From positions 1 through 8,748 of the forward strand of contig CABQMV010000085.1 in the NCBI GenBank assembly GCA_902465325.1: DNA of 8,748 bases. Direction: 5' to 3'. This DNA comes from an uncultured Oscillospiraceae bacterium. GTDB taxonomy: Bacteria > Bacillota > Clostridia > UBA1212 > SIG427. Shown here piece after piece: positions 1 through 7,509 of the stretch (positions are counted from its first letter, which is position 1; every line of letters begins with the position of its first letter). The notes under the pieces are model-generated. The model did not search any database, was not told the DNA's origin, and worked only from the letters and a program-made list of their open reading frames with translations. Made by a program: the position numbers and the translations under genes.

Positions 1-498
1 ATACAGGAGCACAGCTATGAAGTCGCGGTGCTGGCTCATGCCCTGGCCCTGATTTCAAATCGGTATTTCGGGGGCTCTTATGACCCGGGGAAGACCTGTC
101 TGTATGCGTTGTTTCACGATGCAAATGAAATTATAACCGGCGATCTTCCTACACCGGTGAAATATTTTAATCCTGAGATTAAGGAATCCTACGGCAGACT
201 GGAGGAGCTCTCAAAGGAAAGGCTGCTGGATATGCTGCCGGAGGAGTTCCGGCCGGACTACCGTCCTCTGCTTTTTTATGAAAGGGAAGCCCCGGCGTAT
301 ATTGCTCTGGTAAAGGCCGCGGACAAGCTTTCTGCATATATTAAATGCATTGAAGAGGTTAAGGCGGGAAATTCTGAATTTAAAAAGGCCCGGGCAGCCA
401 CAAAGAGCGCTGTGGAGGAAATGGAGCTTCCTGCGGCGCAGTATTTTATGGAAAATTTTATAGAAGCCTACGGGCTCAGTCTGGACGAATTGGATTAA
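1..498 (+). CDS. yfbR: YfbR-like HD-domain 5'-deoxynucleotidase (3' part, start outside window)
   Basis: The frame is open from base 1, so the true start lies upstream; 165 residues are visible and roughly the first 30 are missing compared with the 199-residue E. coli enzyme as I remember it. The family removes the 5' phosphate from deoxynucleoside monophosphates in the cytosol, using a divalent metal held by an HD domain. Visible signatures are EHSYEVAVLAHALA at residues 3-16 (first metal histidine region), HDANE at 39-43 (the HD pair), GDLPTPVKYFN at 47-57, which is nearly identical to E. coli YfbR, and a later conserved ADKLSAYIKCIEE segment supplying the last metal aspartate. The C-terminus ends in LSLDELD, as in the family. 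The stop is followed within 8 bases by the promoter of the next gene, with no hairpin terminator between them. Family assignment is firm; exact substrate preference is inferred. Confidence 0.9.
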   Translation: MQEHSYEVAVLAHALALISNRYFGGSYDPGKTCLYALFHDANEIITGDLPTPVKYFNPEIKESYGRLEELSKERLLDMLPEEFRPDYRPLLFYEREAPAYIALVKAADKLSAYIKCIEEVKAGNSEFKKARAATKSAVEEMELPAAQYFMENFIEAYGLSLDELD

Positions 499-505
499 CC
501 GGTTT

Positions 506-534
506 TTGACAGATTGCCCCAAAAGCAGTACAAT
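506..534 (+). promoter_or_regulatory. Sigma-A promoter for the yerC-secA cluster
   Basis: A perfect -35 box TTGACA (506-511) and a -10 box TACAAT (529-534, five of six consensus bases) are separated by exactly 17 bases. Transcription should begin near 541, giving a leader of about 40 bases before the yerC ATG at 582. It starts 8 bases after the preceding gene ends. It probably drives yerC, secA and the tightly packed genes behind them. Confidence 0.8.
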
Positions 535-567
535 ACAAAGTGCTGGATTCTGATGATTTTACCGAAA

Positions 568-574
568 AAGGTGG
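568..574 (+). promoter_or_regulatory. Ribosome binding site deciding the yerC start
   Basis: AAGGTGG lies 7 bases before the ATG at 582. No comparable site precedes the in-frame GTG at 540, which also falls at the predicted transcription start, so 582 is the chosen start. Confidence 0.75.
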
Positions 575-581
575 TTTGGGT

Positions 582-878
582 ATGGATAGATTGAAGGACG
601 AGTCGGTTGACAATTTATTTGAAGCGATTCTCACATTGAAAAGCCTGGATGAGTGCTATCAGTTTTTTGAGGATATTGGGACCATAAATGAGATTAAATC
701 CTTTGCCCAACGTTTTGATGTGGCGAAAATGCTCAGTGAGGGGATGACCTATGGGGACATCTCCAGCAGGACCGGAGCCAGCACGGCCACCATAAGCAGG
801 GTCAGCAAATGTCTGAATTACGGAGCAGACGGCTACAATCTTGCGATAGAAAGATTGAAAGAGAGGGAGAGTAAGTAA
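582..878 (+). CDS. yerC: YerC/YecD-family TrpR-like DNA-binding protein
   Basis: This 98-residue protein matches the YerC/YecD group, small proteins with the TrpR/DnaA-like helix-turn-helix fold. The family's regulatory target is poorly known, and tryptophan should not be assumed as a ligand. Residues 10-35 form the helical front part (DNLFEAILTLKSLDECYQFF), 34-52 hold the conserved INEIKSFAQRFDVAKML, and 56-79 are the helix-turn-helix (TYGDISSRTGASTATISRVS) with the recognition helix at about 67-76. The start at 582 is supported by an AAGGTGG site and by the promoter position; the in-frame GTG at 540 would give a leaderless message and 14 extra poorly conserved residues. It is the first gene of the cluster, and its stop lies two bases before the secA ATG, so the two are almost certainly co-transcribed and probably translationally coupled. 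It could regulate its own operon, but that is inference. Confidence 0.88.
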   Translation: MDRLKDESVDNLFEAILTLKSLDECYQFFEDIGTINEIKSFAQRFDVAKMLSEGMTYGDISSRTGASTATISRVSKCLNYGADGYNLAIERLKERESK

Positions 879-880
879 CC

Positions 881-3625
881 ATGGGACTTTTTAAGAAGAT
901 ATTTGGAACGCACAGTGACAGGGCTTTGAAGGACATCAAGCCTGTTGTTGATCAGATAAATGCGCTGGAGCCTGAGATGCAGGCCAAAAGCGATACAGAG
1001 CTGAGGGCTATGACTCAGCTTTTCCGGGACAGATTGAAGGAGGGAGAAACGACAGACGATATTTTGCCGGAGGCCTTTGCCGTGACCAGAGAGGCTGCCA
1101 GGCGGGTGCTGGGACAGAGGCATTACGATGTGCAGCTTATAGGCGGTATTGTATTGCATCAGGGCAGGATCGCAGAAATGAAGACCGGAGAGGGAAAAAC
1201 TCTGGTTTCCACACTGCCTGCCTATCTCAATGCGCTGGAGGGCAAGGGTGTACATATTGTAACCGTAAACGACTATCTGGCCAAGCGAGACAGCGAGTGG
1301 ATGGGGAAGGTCTATACGTTTCTGGGCCTTACGGTAGGTGTCATTGTACACGACTTGAATGCAGAGGAGAGGCGGGCCGCCTATCACTGTGATATCACAT
1401 ATGCGACCAACAATGAGCTGGGGTTCGACTATTTAAGGGATAACATGGTAATCTATAAGGAAAGTCTGGTACAGCGCCCTCTTCATTTTGCTATTATTGA
1501 CGAGGTGGACAGCATCCTGATTGACGAGGCCAGAACGCCTTTGATTATTTCCGGTGCCGGCAACAAGTCCAGCGATCTGTATGAGAAGGTAGATGCCTTT
1601 GCCGCTACGCTTTCAGTAAAAGTAATAAAAGAAACCGATACCAAAGATCTGAATGAAGATATTACAGAGGACTATATTGTAGACGAAAAGGCCAAGACAG
1701 CAGTACTCACAGACTATGGCGTAAAGAAGGCCGAGGCCTGGTTTAACATTGAGAATCTGTCTGATCCGGACAATGCACTGCTGGCTCACCATATCAATCA
1801 GGCCATACGGGCCCACGGCATTATGAAAAAGGATATTGACTATGTGGTGAAGGACGGCAGCGTCATTATTGTAGATGAATTTACCGGACGGCTTATGTTT
1901 GGAAGACGGTATAATGAAGGCCTGCATCAGGCAATTGAAGCAAAAGAGCATGTGAAAATTGAAAAAGAGACCATGACACAGGCTACGATTACCTTCCAGA
2001 ACTATTTCAGAATGTACAAAAAGCTTTCCGGTATGACCGGTACTGCGCAGACGGAGGAAGGGGAGTTCAACGATATTTATCAGCTGGACGTAGTGGTGAT
2101 TCCTACTAATAAACCGATGATCCGGATCGATATGACGGACGCAGTGTATAAGAATACAGCAGGCAAATACAGGGCTGTTATTCAACAGGTTAAGGAGTGC
2201 TATGAAAAGGGTCAGCCGGTACTGATCGGTACCATTTCTATAGAGAAGTCAGAGTATTTAAGTAAGCTCCTGAAGAAACAGGGAATTGTCCACAATGTAC
2301 TGAATGCCAAGAACCATGAGAAGGAGGCTGAAATTGTAGCGCAGGCCGGTAAATTTAAGGCCGTTACAATTGCCACGAATATGGCGGGCCGTGGTACGGA
2401 TATTATGTTGGGCGGCAACAGCGAGTTTCTGGCGAAGCAGGCCATGAGAAAGGCTGGGTACGATGACGGAACCATTGCTGCCGCAGACAGCTTTGCAGAT
2501 ACAGACGACCAGCGAATAGAAGAGGCCAGAGAAAAATACAGAGAGCTTATCCGTTCCTTTAATGAAGAGATTCAGGTAGAACGGGAGAAGGTCAGAGAGG
2601 CAGGCGGCCTGTTTATTATTGGTACGGAGCGCCATGAGTCCAGGCGAATTGACAATCAGCTTCGGGGTCGTTCCGGCCGGCAGGGAGATCCGGGTAAATC
2701 CAGATTCTTTATTTCCCTAGAGGACGACCTGATGCGGCTGTTTGGCTCTGAGCGGTTAGAGAGCATTGTGGAGACGCTGGGCTTAGAGGAGGATCAGGCT
2801 ATTGAGCACAAAATTCTTTCCAACGCCATTGAAAATGCCCAGAAAAAGGTAGAAGGCAGGAACTTTGATATTAGAAAAAATGTATTGCAGTATGACGATG
2901 TGATGAATCAGCAGAGGGAAATTATATATGCCCAGAGAAGGAAGGTACTGGACGGCGAAAATCTTTCTGAAAATTTTGCCAGTATGCTCCGAAGCTGTAT
3001 TGCAGAGCATACCGCGCTGCACTGTCATAAGGAAGCGCCGAAGGATACCTGGAATGTGAAAGCAATTTATGAAGATTTGGTAGGGATTCTGGGGCCTGAG
3101 GATACCAAGCCTATTGAAGACCGGATTTCAGAATATACTCCCGAGACCATTGAAGAAGAGTTGGTTAATAGAGCGGCCCAGCGGTACAAAAAAAGAGAGG
3201 AAGAGTTTGGGTCGGAGCTTATGCGTGAAATTGAGCGGGTTATGCTGCTAAGAGCGGTAGATGAAAATTGGATGACCCACATTGACGCAATAGACGAATT
3301 AAAGCATGAGGTGGGACTGCAGGCCTACGGCCACAGAGATCCTCTGGTGGAGTACAAATTTCAGTCCTTTGATATGTTCGAGGAAATGAACCGGGCGATA
3401 CAACAGGATGCCCTGCGCTATGTGTTTACGGTAAGGGTCCAGAGAGGCCAGAAGGTAGAGCGCAGAAAGGTTACCAGCGATGGGGAGGCAAAGCTGGAGG
3501 GAGCGCCGCAGGAGGAGAGCAGAGGCAGTGTTTCTGTCCGGAAAACAGTAAAGGTAGGCAGAAATGACCCCTGCCCATGCGGCAGCGGAAAGAAATATAA
3601 AAATTGCTGCGGAAAGAACGAGTAA
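881..3625 (+). CDS. secA: Preprotein translocase ATPase SecA
   Basis: SecA is the cytosolic and membrane-associated ATPase that pushes unfolded preproteins through SecYEG. The 914-residue protein is full length and intact. Visible parts in order are the N-terminal MGLFKKIFGT, Walker A MKTGEGKT (100-107), YATNNELGFDYLRDN (174-188), Walker B IIDEVD (205-210) followed by SILIDEARTPLIISG, the FTGR and SGMTGTA segments (334-337, 383-389), NMAGRGTDI (500-508), the ERHESRRIDNQLRGRSGRQG helicase motif (583-602), the wing/scaffold region, and a C-terminal zinc motif with C898, C900, C909 and C910 preceded by GRNDPCPCGSG. It is longer than the 841-residue B. subtilis SecA, mainly because of extra residues at about 512-573. 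The ATG at 881 is preceded by the purine-rich GAGAGGGAGAG inside the end of yerC. It sits two bases after yerC and three before the TPR gene. prfB, which often follows secA in Firmicutes, is absent here. Confidence 0.98.
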   Translation: MGLFKKIFGTHSDRALKDIKPVVDQINALEPEMQAKSDTELRAMTQLFRDRLKEGETTDDILPEAFAVTREAARRVLGQRHYDVQLIGGIVLHQGRIAEMKTGEGKTLVSTLPAYLNALEGKGVHIVTVNDYLAKRDSEWMGKVYTFLGLTVGVIVHDLNAEERRAAYHCDITYATNNELGFDYLRDNMVIYKESLVQRPLHFAIIDEVDSILIDEARTPLIISGAGNKSSDLYEKVDAFAATLSVKVIKETDTKDLNEDITEDYIVDEKAKTAVLTDYGVKKAEAWFNIENLSDPDNALLAHHINQAIRAHGIMKKDIDYVVKDGSVIIVDEFTGRLMFGRRYNEGLHQAIEAKEHVKIEKETMTQATITFQNYFRMYKKLSGMTGTAQTEEGEFNDIYQLDVVVIPTNKPMIRIDMTDAVYKNTAGKYRAVIQQVKECYEKGQPVLIGTISIEKSEYLSKLLKKQGIVHNVLNAKNHEKEAEIVAQAGKFKAVTIATNMAGRGTDIMLGGNSEFLAKQAMRKAGYDDGTIAAADSFADTDDQRIEEAREKYRELIRSFNEEIQVEREKVREAGGLFIIGTERHESRRIDNQLRGRSGRQGDPGKSRFFISLEDDLMRLFGSERLESIVETLGLEEDQAIEHKILSNAIENAQKKVEGRNFDIRKNVLQYDDVMNQQREIIYAQRRKVLDGENLSENFASMLRSCIAEHTALHCHKEAPKDTWNVKAIYEDLVGILGPEDTKPIEDRISEYTPETIEEELVNRAAQRYKKREEEFGSELMREIERVMLLRAVDENWMTHIDAIDELKHEVGLQAYGHRDPLVEYKFQSFDMFEEMNRAIQQDALRYVFTVRVQRGQKVERRKVTSDGEAKLEGAPQEESRGSVSVRKTVKVGRNDPCPCGSGKKYKNCCGKNE

Positions 3626-3628
3626 GAA

Positions 3629-4945
3629 ATGATTGACTTAAAGCATGAGGCCAGAAATTTTGCCGCAATGTCCCTGCCAGAATCAGAAGACAGGGACTTT
3701 GACGAGGATATTCGGTGGGCGTACTCGCTGTATAATAAAGCGCTGCAGTATATACGGAAGGGATATGATGACCTGGCCCGCCAGAATTTAAAAAAGGCAA
3801 TTGGACTGGATCCTGATTTCTGTCCGGCCCGAATGCTGTTGGGCGTATGTCTTTTTGCCAATGGGGACCGGGTTGGTGCCATGCGTATGTTTAATGCCAT
3901 TAAGGACATGCAGTATAAGCGCTTGGCCCTGTCTTACTATGACTACCTTACAGAGGAAGTAGAAAAGCCTCTTTCTCAGTCTGGAACCCGACTGATTCTT
4001 AAAGATCTTTATAAGGCCACGGCGGCTTCTCGCGTAAAACTTTCTGATATTACCAGGCCTGCCACGGCGGATGCCGCTGTAGAGATGAAGCAGGAGGCCG
4101 GTCCTGTGTTTTCACAGGAGAAGCCTGTCCGTGGGACTGCTCCTTCCCGCAGGGAAGAGGAAAAGCCGGCGATACCTGAAAAAACGCCGGAAGAGCTTCA
4201 GCGCGAAAAAGAACTGGAGTCTTTGACAATAGGAGAGCTGTCTTTTGAGGACACTCCTTATATTCCTGCAAATCCTGAATTTATGGACGGCTATGTTCCC
4301 CCGGAGGAGGCTCCGCAGAAGGAAGAAGAGAACGGAGCACTAGAGGTGTCAGACGAATTAGAGGAGACGGATGATTTTGAAATTCCGAAGTTTATATCGG
4401 AAAAGCGGCAGACCGTCATCACCTCTCGGAAAAATGACGGCGTTGTAGAGGAAATTGTTAAGCAGAAGCTGGAGGAGGCCCAAAAGGCGGCAAAATATTC
4501 TGGGCATGAGAAACAGCCCTTTGCCTATGACCATGTGTACAAAAAGAAAGTTTTTAGAACGGAGCAGGAGGAAGCTGAACCGGAGGAGACGCTGTCTGCC
4601 CGTCCCAGCGAAGAACCTGCCGGAGCAGGGAAGAAGGACAATATTATTCTTTCTGTGGCCTCTGTACTGATTCTGATTTTTATTATTGTTGTAAGCGTTT
4701 CATTAATGTCCCAGATAACAGAAAACAGAAAGCTCCGAAATGAACTGGATGATTTAAAAAAACTTTATGCTAAAACCCAGGTTTCGCCGACTCCCAGTCT
4801 GGAGCCTGTCTATCAGAAGGATAATTTTTATTCAGAGGACCCGGAGCATACGCCGTTTTCTACTGCAGATCCTACTTCTGTTCCGGAAAGTACACCAGTC
4901 CCGCTCTCTGAAGGGGCTCCTTCGGCTTTACCGGGCGATCATTAG
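3629..4945 (+). CDS. TPR protein with a single membrane span and Ser/Thr/Pro-rich tail, function unknown
   Basis: I do not recognise a named family for the whole 438-residue protein. Residues 26-100 look like two tetratricopeptide repeats (WAYSLYNKALQYIRKGYDDLARQNLKKAIGLDP and the following FCPARMLLGVCLFANGDRVGAMRMFNAI). Residues 145-335 are acidic, low-complexity and probably disordered, rich in E, P and K. Residues 338-360 form one hydrophobic span, preceded by KK and with no signal peptide, so the N-terminal TPR part should be cytoplasmic. A short predicted coiled coil follows (ENRKLRNELDDLKKLYAK, 365-382), then a Ser/Thr/Pro-rich tail on the outer side that ends without a catalytic domain. 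The ATG lies 3 bases after secA with only a modest GGAAAG-type site, so coupling to secA translation is likely. Start choice is moderately sure: M14 (3668) is an alternative and would not remove any domain. A role as a SecA- or envelope-linked scaffold is inferred from position and topology only. Confidence 0.85.
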   Translation: MIDLKHEARNFAAMSLPESEDRDFDEDIRWAYSLYNKALQYIRKGYDDLARQNLKKAIGLDPDFCPARMLLGVCLFANGDRVGAMRMFNAIKDMQYKRLALSYYDYLTEEVEKPLSQSGTRLILKDLYKATAASRVKLSDITRPATADAAVEMKQEAGPVFSQEKPVRGTAPSRREEEKPAIPEKTPEELQREKELESLTIGELSFEDTPYIPANPEFMDGYVPPEEAPQKEEENGALEVSDELEETDDFEIPKFISEKRQTVITSRKNDGVVEEIVKQKLEEAQKAAKYSGHEKQPFAYDHVYKKKVFRTEQEEAEPEETLSARPSEEPAGAGKKDNIILSVASVLILIFIIVVSVSLMSQITENRKLRNELDDLKKLYAKTQVSPTPSLEPVYQKDNFYSEDPEHTPFSTADPTSVPESTPVPLSEGAPSALPGDH

Positions 4946-4958
4946 CTTTTAATATGAG

Positions 4959-4964
4959 AAAGGA
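4959..4964 (+). promoter_or_regulatory. Ribosome binding site of thrC
   Basis: AAAGGA lies 10 bases before the thrC ATG. The 29-base gap between the TPR gene and thrC shows neither a hairpin terminator nor a convincing promoter, so thrC probably depends on upstream transcription. Confidence 0.6.
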
Positions 4965-4974
4965 ATGAAACACT

Positions 4975-6486
4975 ATGCTTTATAAGAGTACCAGAGGAGG
5001 GGCCTGTGATGTGACTTTCTCACAGGCTGTTAAAAGAGGAATTGCTCCGGACGGAGGCCTTTTTGTGCCGCAGGAGAGATTTGTGCTGACAGCAGAGGAA
5101 TTTACCGGGATGGCTTCCCTGCCGTACAAGGACTTGGCTGTTGCCATTTTTCGAAAATACGCAGGTGATTTTACAGATTCAGATATTGTAAACGCAGTAG
5201 AACACGCCTATTGCAGCGGAAAGTTTCCCCGAGAGGATCCGGCGCCTTTGAAAGGACTTACTGATAACCTCAGTGTATTGGAGCTCTGGCACGGTCCTAC
5301 CTGCGCTTTTAAGGACATGGCGCTGCAAATTCTTCCTGAATTTATGAGCAAAAGCAATGAGCTCTGCGGGGATGGCAAGGAGATCGTTATTCTTACAGCT
5401 ACCTCAGGAGATACAGGGAAGGCTGCATTAGAAGGTTTCCGGGATGTGCCGGGGATTCGGGTTATTGTTTTTTATCCGGAGGACGGCGTGAGTCAGATGC
5501 AGAAACAGCAGATGATAACCCAGGAAGGCGGAAATGTCCATGTGATTGCCGTGAAAGGAAACTTTGACGATGCCCAGACCGGTGTGAAAAATATATTTGG
5601 CGATAGCAGCTTTGCAGCGCTCCTGTCAGAGAGCGGCTATGAGCTTTCTTCTGCAAATTCTATTAACTGGGGACGCTTGCTGCCGCAGATCGTATATTAC
5701 TTCCACGGGTACTACAGCCTAGTCAGCCAGGAAAGAATTAAACTGGGGGATAAAATTAACGTTGCAGTGCCTACTGGGAATTTTGGAAATATACTGGCCT
5801 CCTATTACGCTATGAAAATGGGACTGCCGGTGAACCGGATTCTCTGTGCCTCTAATGACAACAACGTGCTGACAGATTTTCTGCACACAGGTACCTATGA
5901 CAGCAATAGGGCTTTTATGACCACGATTTCTCCGGCTATGGATATTTTGGTTTCTTCTAATTTAGAGCGGCTGCTCTATGATGTTACAGGCGGAGATTCG
6001 GAGGCGGTGCTTTCTTATATGAATGCATTGAAGACGGACGGCCTTTATTCTGTGGATTCTAAAACATCGGATACGCTTCAAAATCTCTTTTGGGCGGGAT
6101 ATGCTACAGAAGAGGAAACCAGAGAAACGATCCACCGGGTATATGAGGATACCCGCTATCTTATAGATACCCATACTGCTGTAGGCCTCTGTGTTTATGA
6201 GCAGTATACAGAAGCCACAGGGGACAAAACGCAAACCTTAGCGGTATCGACTGCCAGCCCTTTTAAATTTAACAAAAGTGTAGCGGAAGCTTTGTTTGAC
6301 AGAGAGGCAATAGAGAACAAAAGTGAATTTGAGCTGCTGACCTATTTGTCTGCCCAGACCGAAACGCCGATTCCGACACCTTTGCAGGGACTGGACAAGA
6401 AGCCTGTCCTTCACCGCGCAGGCTGTCTTCCGGAGACGATGAAGGCTTGTATCGCTGATATATTGGGAATTGCCGGTCAGGATTGA
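4975..6486 (+). CDS. thrC: Threonine synthase (PLP-dependent)
   Basis: Threonine synthase converts O-phospho-L-homoserine to L-threonine and phosphate in the cytosol, the last step of threonine synthesis. At 503 residues it fits the longer bacterial/fungal class with its own N-terminal domain. Signatures are YKSTRGG (3-9) and APDGGLFVP (24-32) at the N-terminus, HGPTCAFKDMALQ (106-118) with the PLP-binding lysine K113, the ATSGDTGKAA phosphate-cradle loop (142-151), SSANSINWGRLLPQIVYYF (225-243) and VPTGNFGN (265-272). The ATG at 4975 has an AAAGGA site and starts at the conserved YKSTRGG segment. No homoserine dehydrogenase or homoserine kinase gene is adjacent, so the pathway is not clustered within this window. 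The next gene follows after 27 bases. No T-box or attenuator-like leader is visible in the short upstream gap. Confidence 0.97.
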   Translation: MLYKSTRGGACDVTFSQAVKRGIAPDGGLFVPQERFVLTAEEFTGMASLPYKDLAVAIFRKYAGDFTDSDIVNAVEHAYCSGKFPREDPAPLKGLTDNLSVLELWHGPTCAFKDMALQILPEFMSKSNELCGDGKEIVILTATSGDTGKAALEGFRDVPGIRVIVFYPEDGVSQMQKQQMITQEGGNVHVIAVKGNFDDAQTGVKNIFGDSSFAALLSESGYELSSANSINWGRLLPQIVYYFHGYYSLVSQERIKLGDKINVAVPTGNFGNILASYYAMKMGLPVNRILCASNDNNVLTDFLHTGTYDSNRAFMTTISPAMDILVSSNLERLLYDVTGGDSEAVLSYMNALKTDGLYSVDSKTSDTLQNLFWAGYATEEETRETIHRVYEDTRYLIDTHTAVGLCVYEQYTEATGDKTQTLAVSTASPFKFNKSVAEALFDREAIENKSEFELLTYLSAQTETPIPTPLQGLDKKPVLHRAGCLPETMKACIADILGIAGQD

Positions 6487-6497
6487 TTGACAAAGCC

Positions 6498-6506
6498 GGG
6501 AAGGGG
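6498..6506 (+). promoter_or_regulatory. Ribosome binding site deciding the CPBP protease start
   Basis: GGGAAGGGG lies 7 bases before the ATG at 6514. An in-frame TTG at 6487, immediately after the thrC stop, has no such site, so the ATG is preferred. Confidence 0.75.
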
Positions 6507-6513
6507 ACTGCAT

Positions 6514-7509
6514 ATGGATCAGTGGAGTCAAAAGGACATAGCCGGACAGTTTTCAAAAATAGGCTGGGGAATGTTTGCCTTCCTGGTGATTTCCCTTGTG
6601 GTCCAGCTTGCTGTTTTGACGGCTACCCGGATTCTGTATCCCGACCTTCTGCGTGAAAGCTGGTATACGATGCTGGCGGGTACACTTCCTATGTATGGGC
6701 TGGGCCTGCCTGTAGCAGCGGGAATTATAAAGAGCATCCCACAGAGCCGAATGGTTCCCGGAAGGGAAATGACGGCCAGTGAGTTTGGGGTAGCTTTCTG
6801 TATGACGATGGGGCTGTGCTATACAGGAAATCTGATTGGAAATGCACTGATGCTGGGGATACAAAGATTCCTGGGCAGAGGTATATCCAATCCTTTGGGA
6901 GAGCTTCTGGAAAGTTCCGGGACGGGACTCCAGATTTTTATTCTGTTGGTGGCAGCGCCTCTGCTGGAGGAGTTTTTGTTCCGAGGCTGCATTGTTTCCG
7001 CTTTGCGTTCTTACAGTCCGGCAGGCGCCGTTTTGGTATCCGGATTGGCCTTTGGACTTTGTCACGGAAATCTTTACCAATTCTTTTATGCATTTATTCT
7101 TGGCCTGTTGTTTGCCTATATCTATCTAAAATCGGGCCGGCTTTTCTATACAATTTGCCTGCATTTTCTGGTCAATCTTCTGGGGGGTGTCATTCCGTTG
7201 CTTCTCAGAGACTGGACGGGAGAGATACAGGCAATTCTCAGCCGTACTGGAGAGCTGCTTCCTCTTTTGCAGGCGCTGGGCGAAATGAGATTTAAGTTTC
7301 TGGCTATTTTGCTCTATAATCTTGCCATGTGGGGTCTGGCACTGTCCGGTATTCTTCTTTGCTTTATAAAGAGAAAAGATTTCCGGCTGGGCAGCACCTC
7401 TCCGTCAGTTCCTGCAGGACAGGTTTTCCAGACTGCTTTTGTAAACGGGGGAATGCTCCTGTTTCTGATTACCGGCTTTTTTCTGTTTGTCTGCAATCTT
7501 TTTCTCTAA
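6514..7509 (+). CDS. CPBP-family (CAAX protease/Abi) intramembrane metalloprotease
   Basis: The 331-residue protein is an integral membrane member of the CPBP/Abi family, glutamate-type intramembrane proteases related to eukaryotic CAAX prenyl endopeptidases. Bacterial members are mostly uncharacterised; some act in bacteriocin immunity or maturation. The three family motifs are present: EEFLFR (E152, E153, R157), the second-motif histidine H184 in FGLCHGN, and HFLVN (H217, N221). The catalytic set therefore looks intact. Eight or nine hydrophobic spans are visible, at about 19-39, 52-73, 91-113, 138-152, 169-183, 188-205, 210-231, 261-285 and 311-329; the last comes after a loop containing KRK. 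It follows thrC by 27 bases and is the last gene of the cluster. Its final 105 bases overlap the 3' end of the opposing methylase homologue. No terminator is seen after the stop. The substrate is unknown. Confidence 0.88.
   Translation: MDQWSQKDIAGQFSKIGWGMFAFLVISLVVQLAVLTATRILYPDLLRESWYTMLAGTLPMYGLGLPVAAGIIKSIPQSRMVPGREMTASEFGVAFCMTMGLCYTGNLIGNALMLGIQRFLGRGISNPLGELLESSGTGLQIFILLVAAPLLEEFLFRGCIVSALRSYSPAGAVLVSGLAFGLCHGNLYQFFYAFILGLLFAYIYLKSGRLFYTICLHFLVNLLGGVIPLLLRDWTGEIQAILSRTGELLPLLQALGEMRFKFLAILLYNLAMWGLALSGILLCFIKRKDFRLGSTSPSVPAGQVFQTAFVNGGMLLFLITGFFLFVCNLFL

Noticed and set aside
540..581. Upstream GTG start (540) for the yerC-like gene
   Set aside because: It coincides with the predicted transcription start and has no Shine-Dalgarno; the ATG at 582 has AAGGTGG at ideal spacing and matches the family's usual length.
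833..1387. Long minus-strand open frame opposite secA (others at 1613-2185 and 6553-7080)
   Set aside because: They lie wholly opposite well-conserved genes and show no recognisable domain; the products look like antisense shadows.
6487..6513. TTG start (6487) for the CPBP protease
   Set aside because: No ribosome site precedes it, while GGGAAGGGG sits 7 bases before the ATG at 6514.
7362..7371. CTTTATAAAG palindrome near the 3' end of the methylase homologue, tested as a terminator or binding site
   Set aside because: It is short, AT-rich, has mismatched flanks, encodes ordinary protease residues and is not followed by a T-run in either direction.
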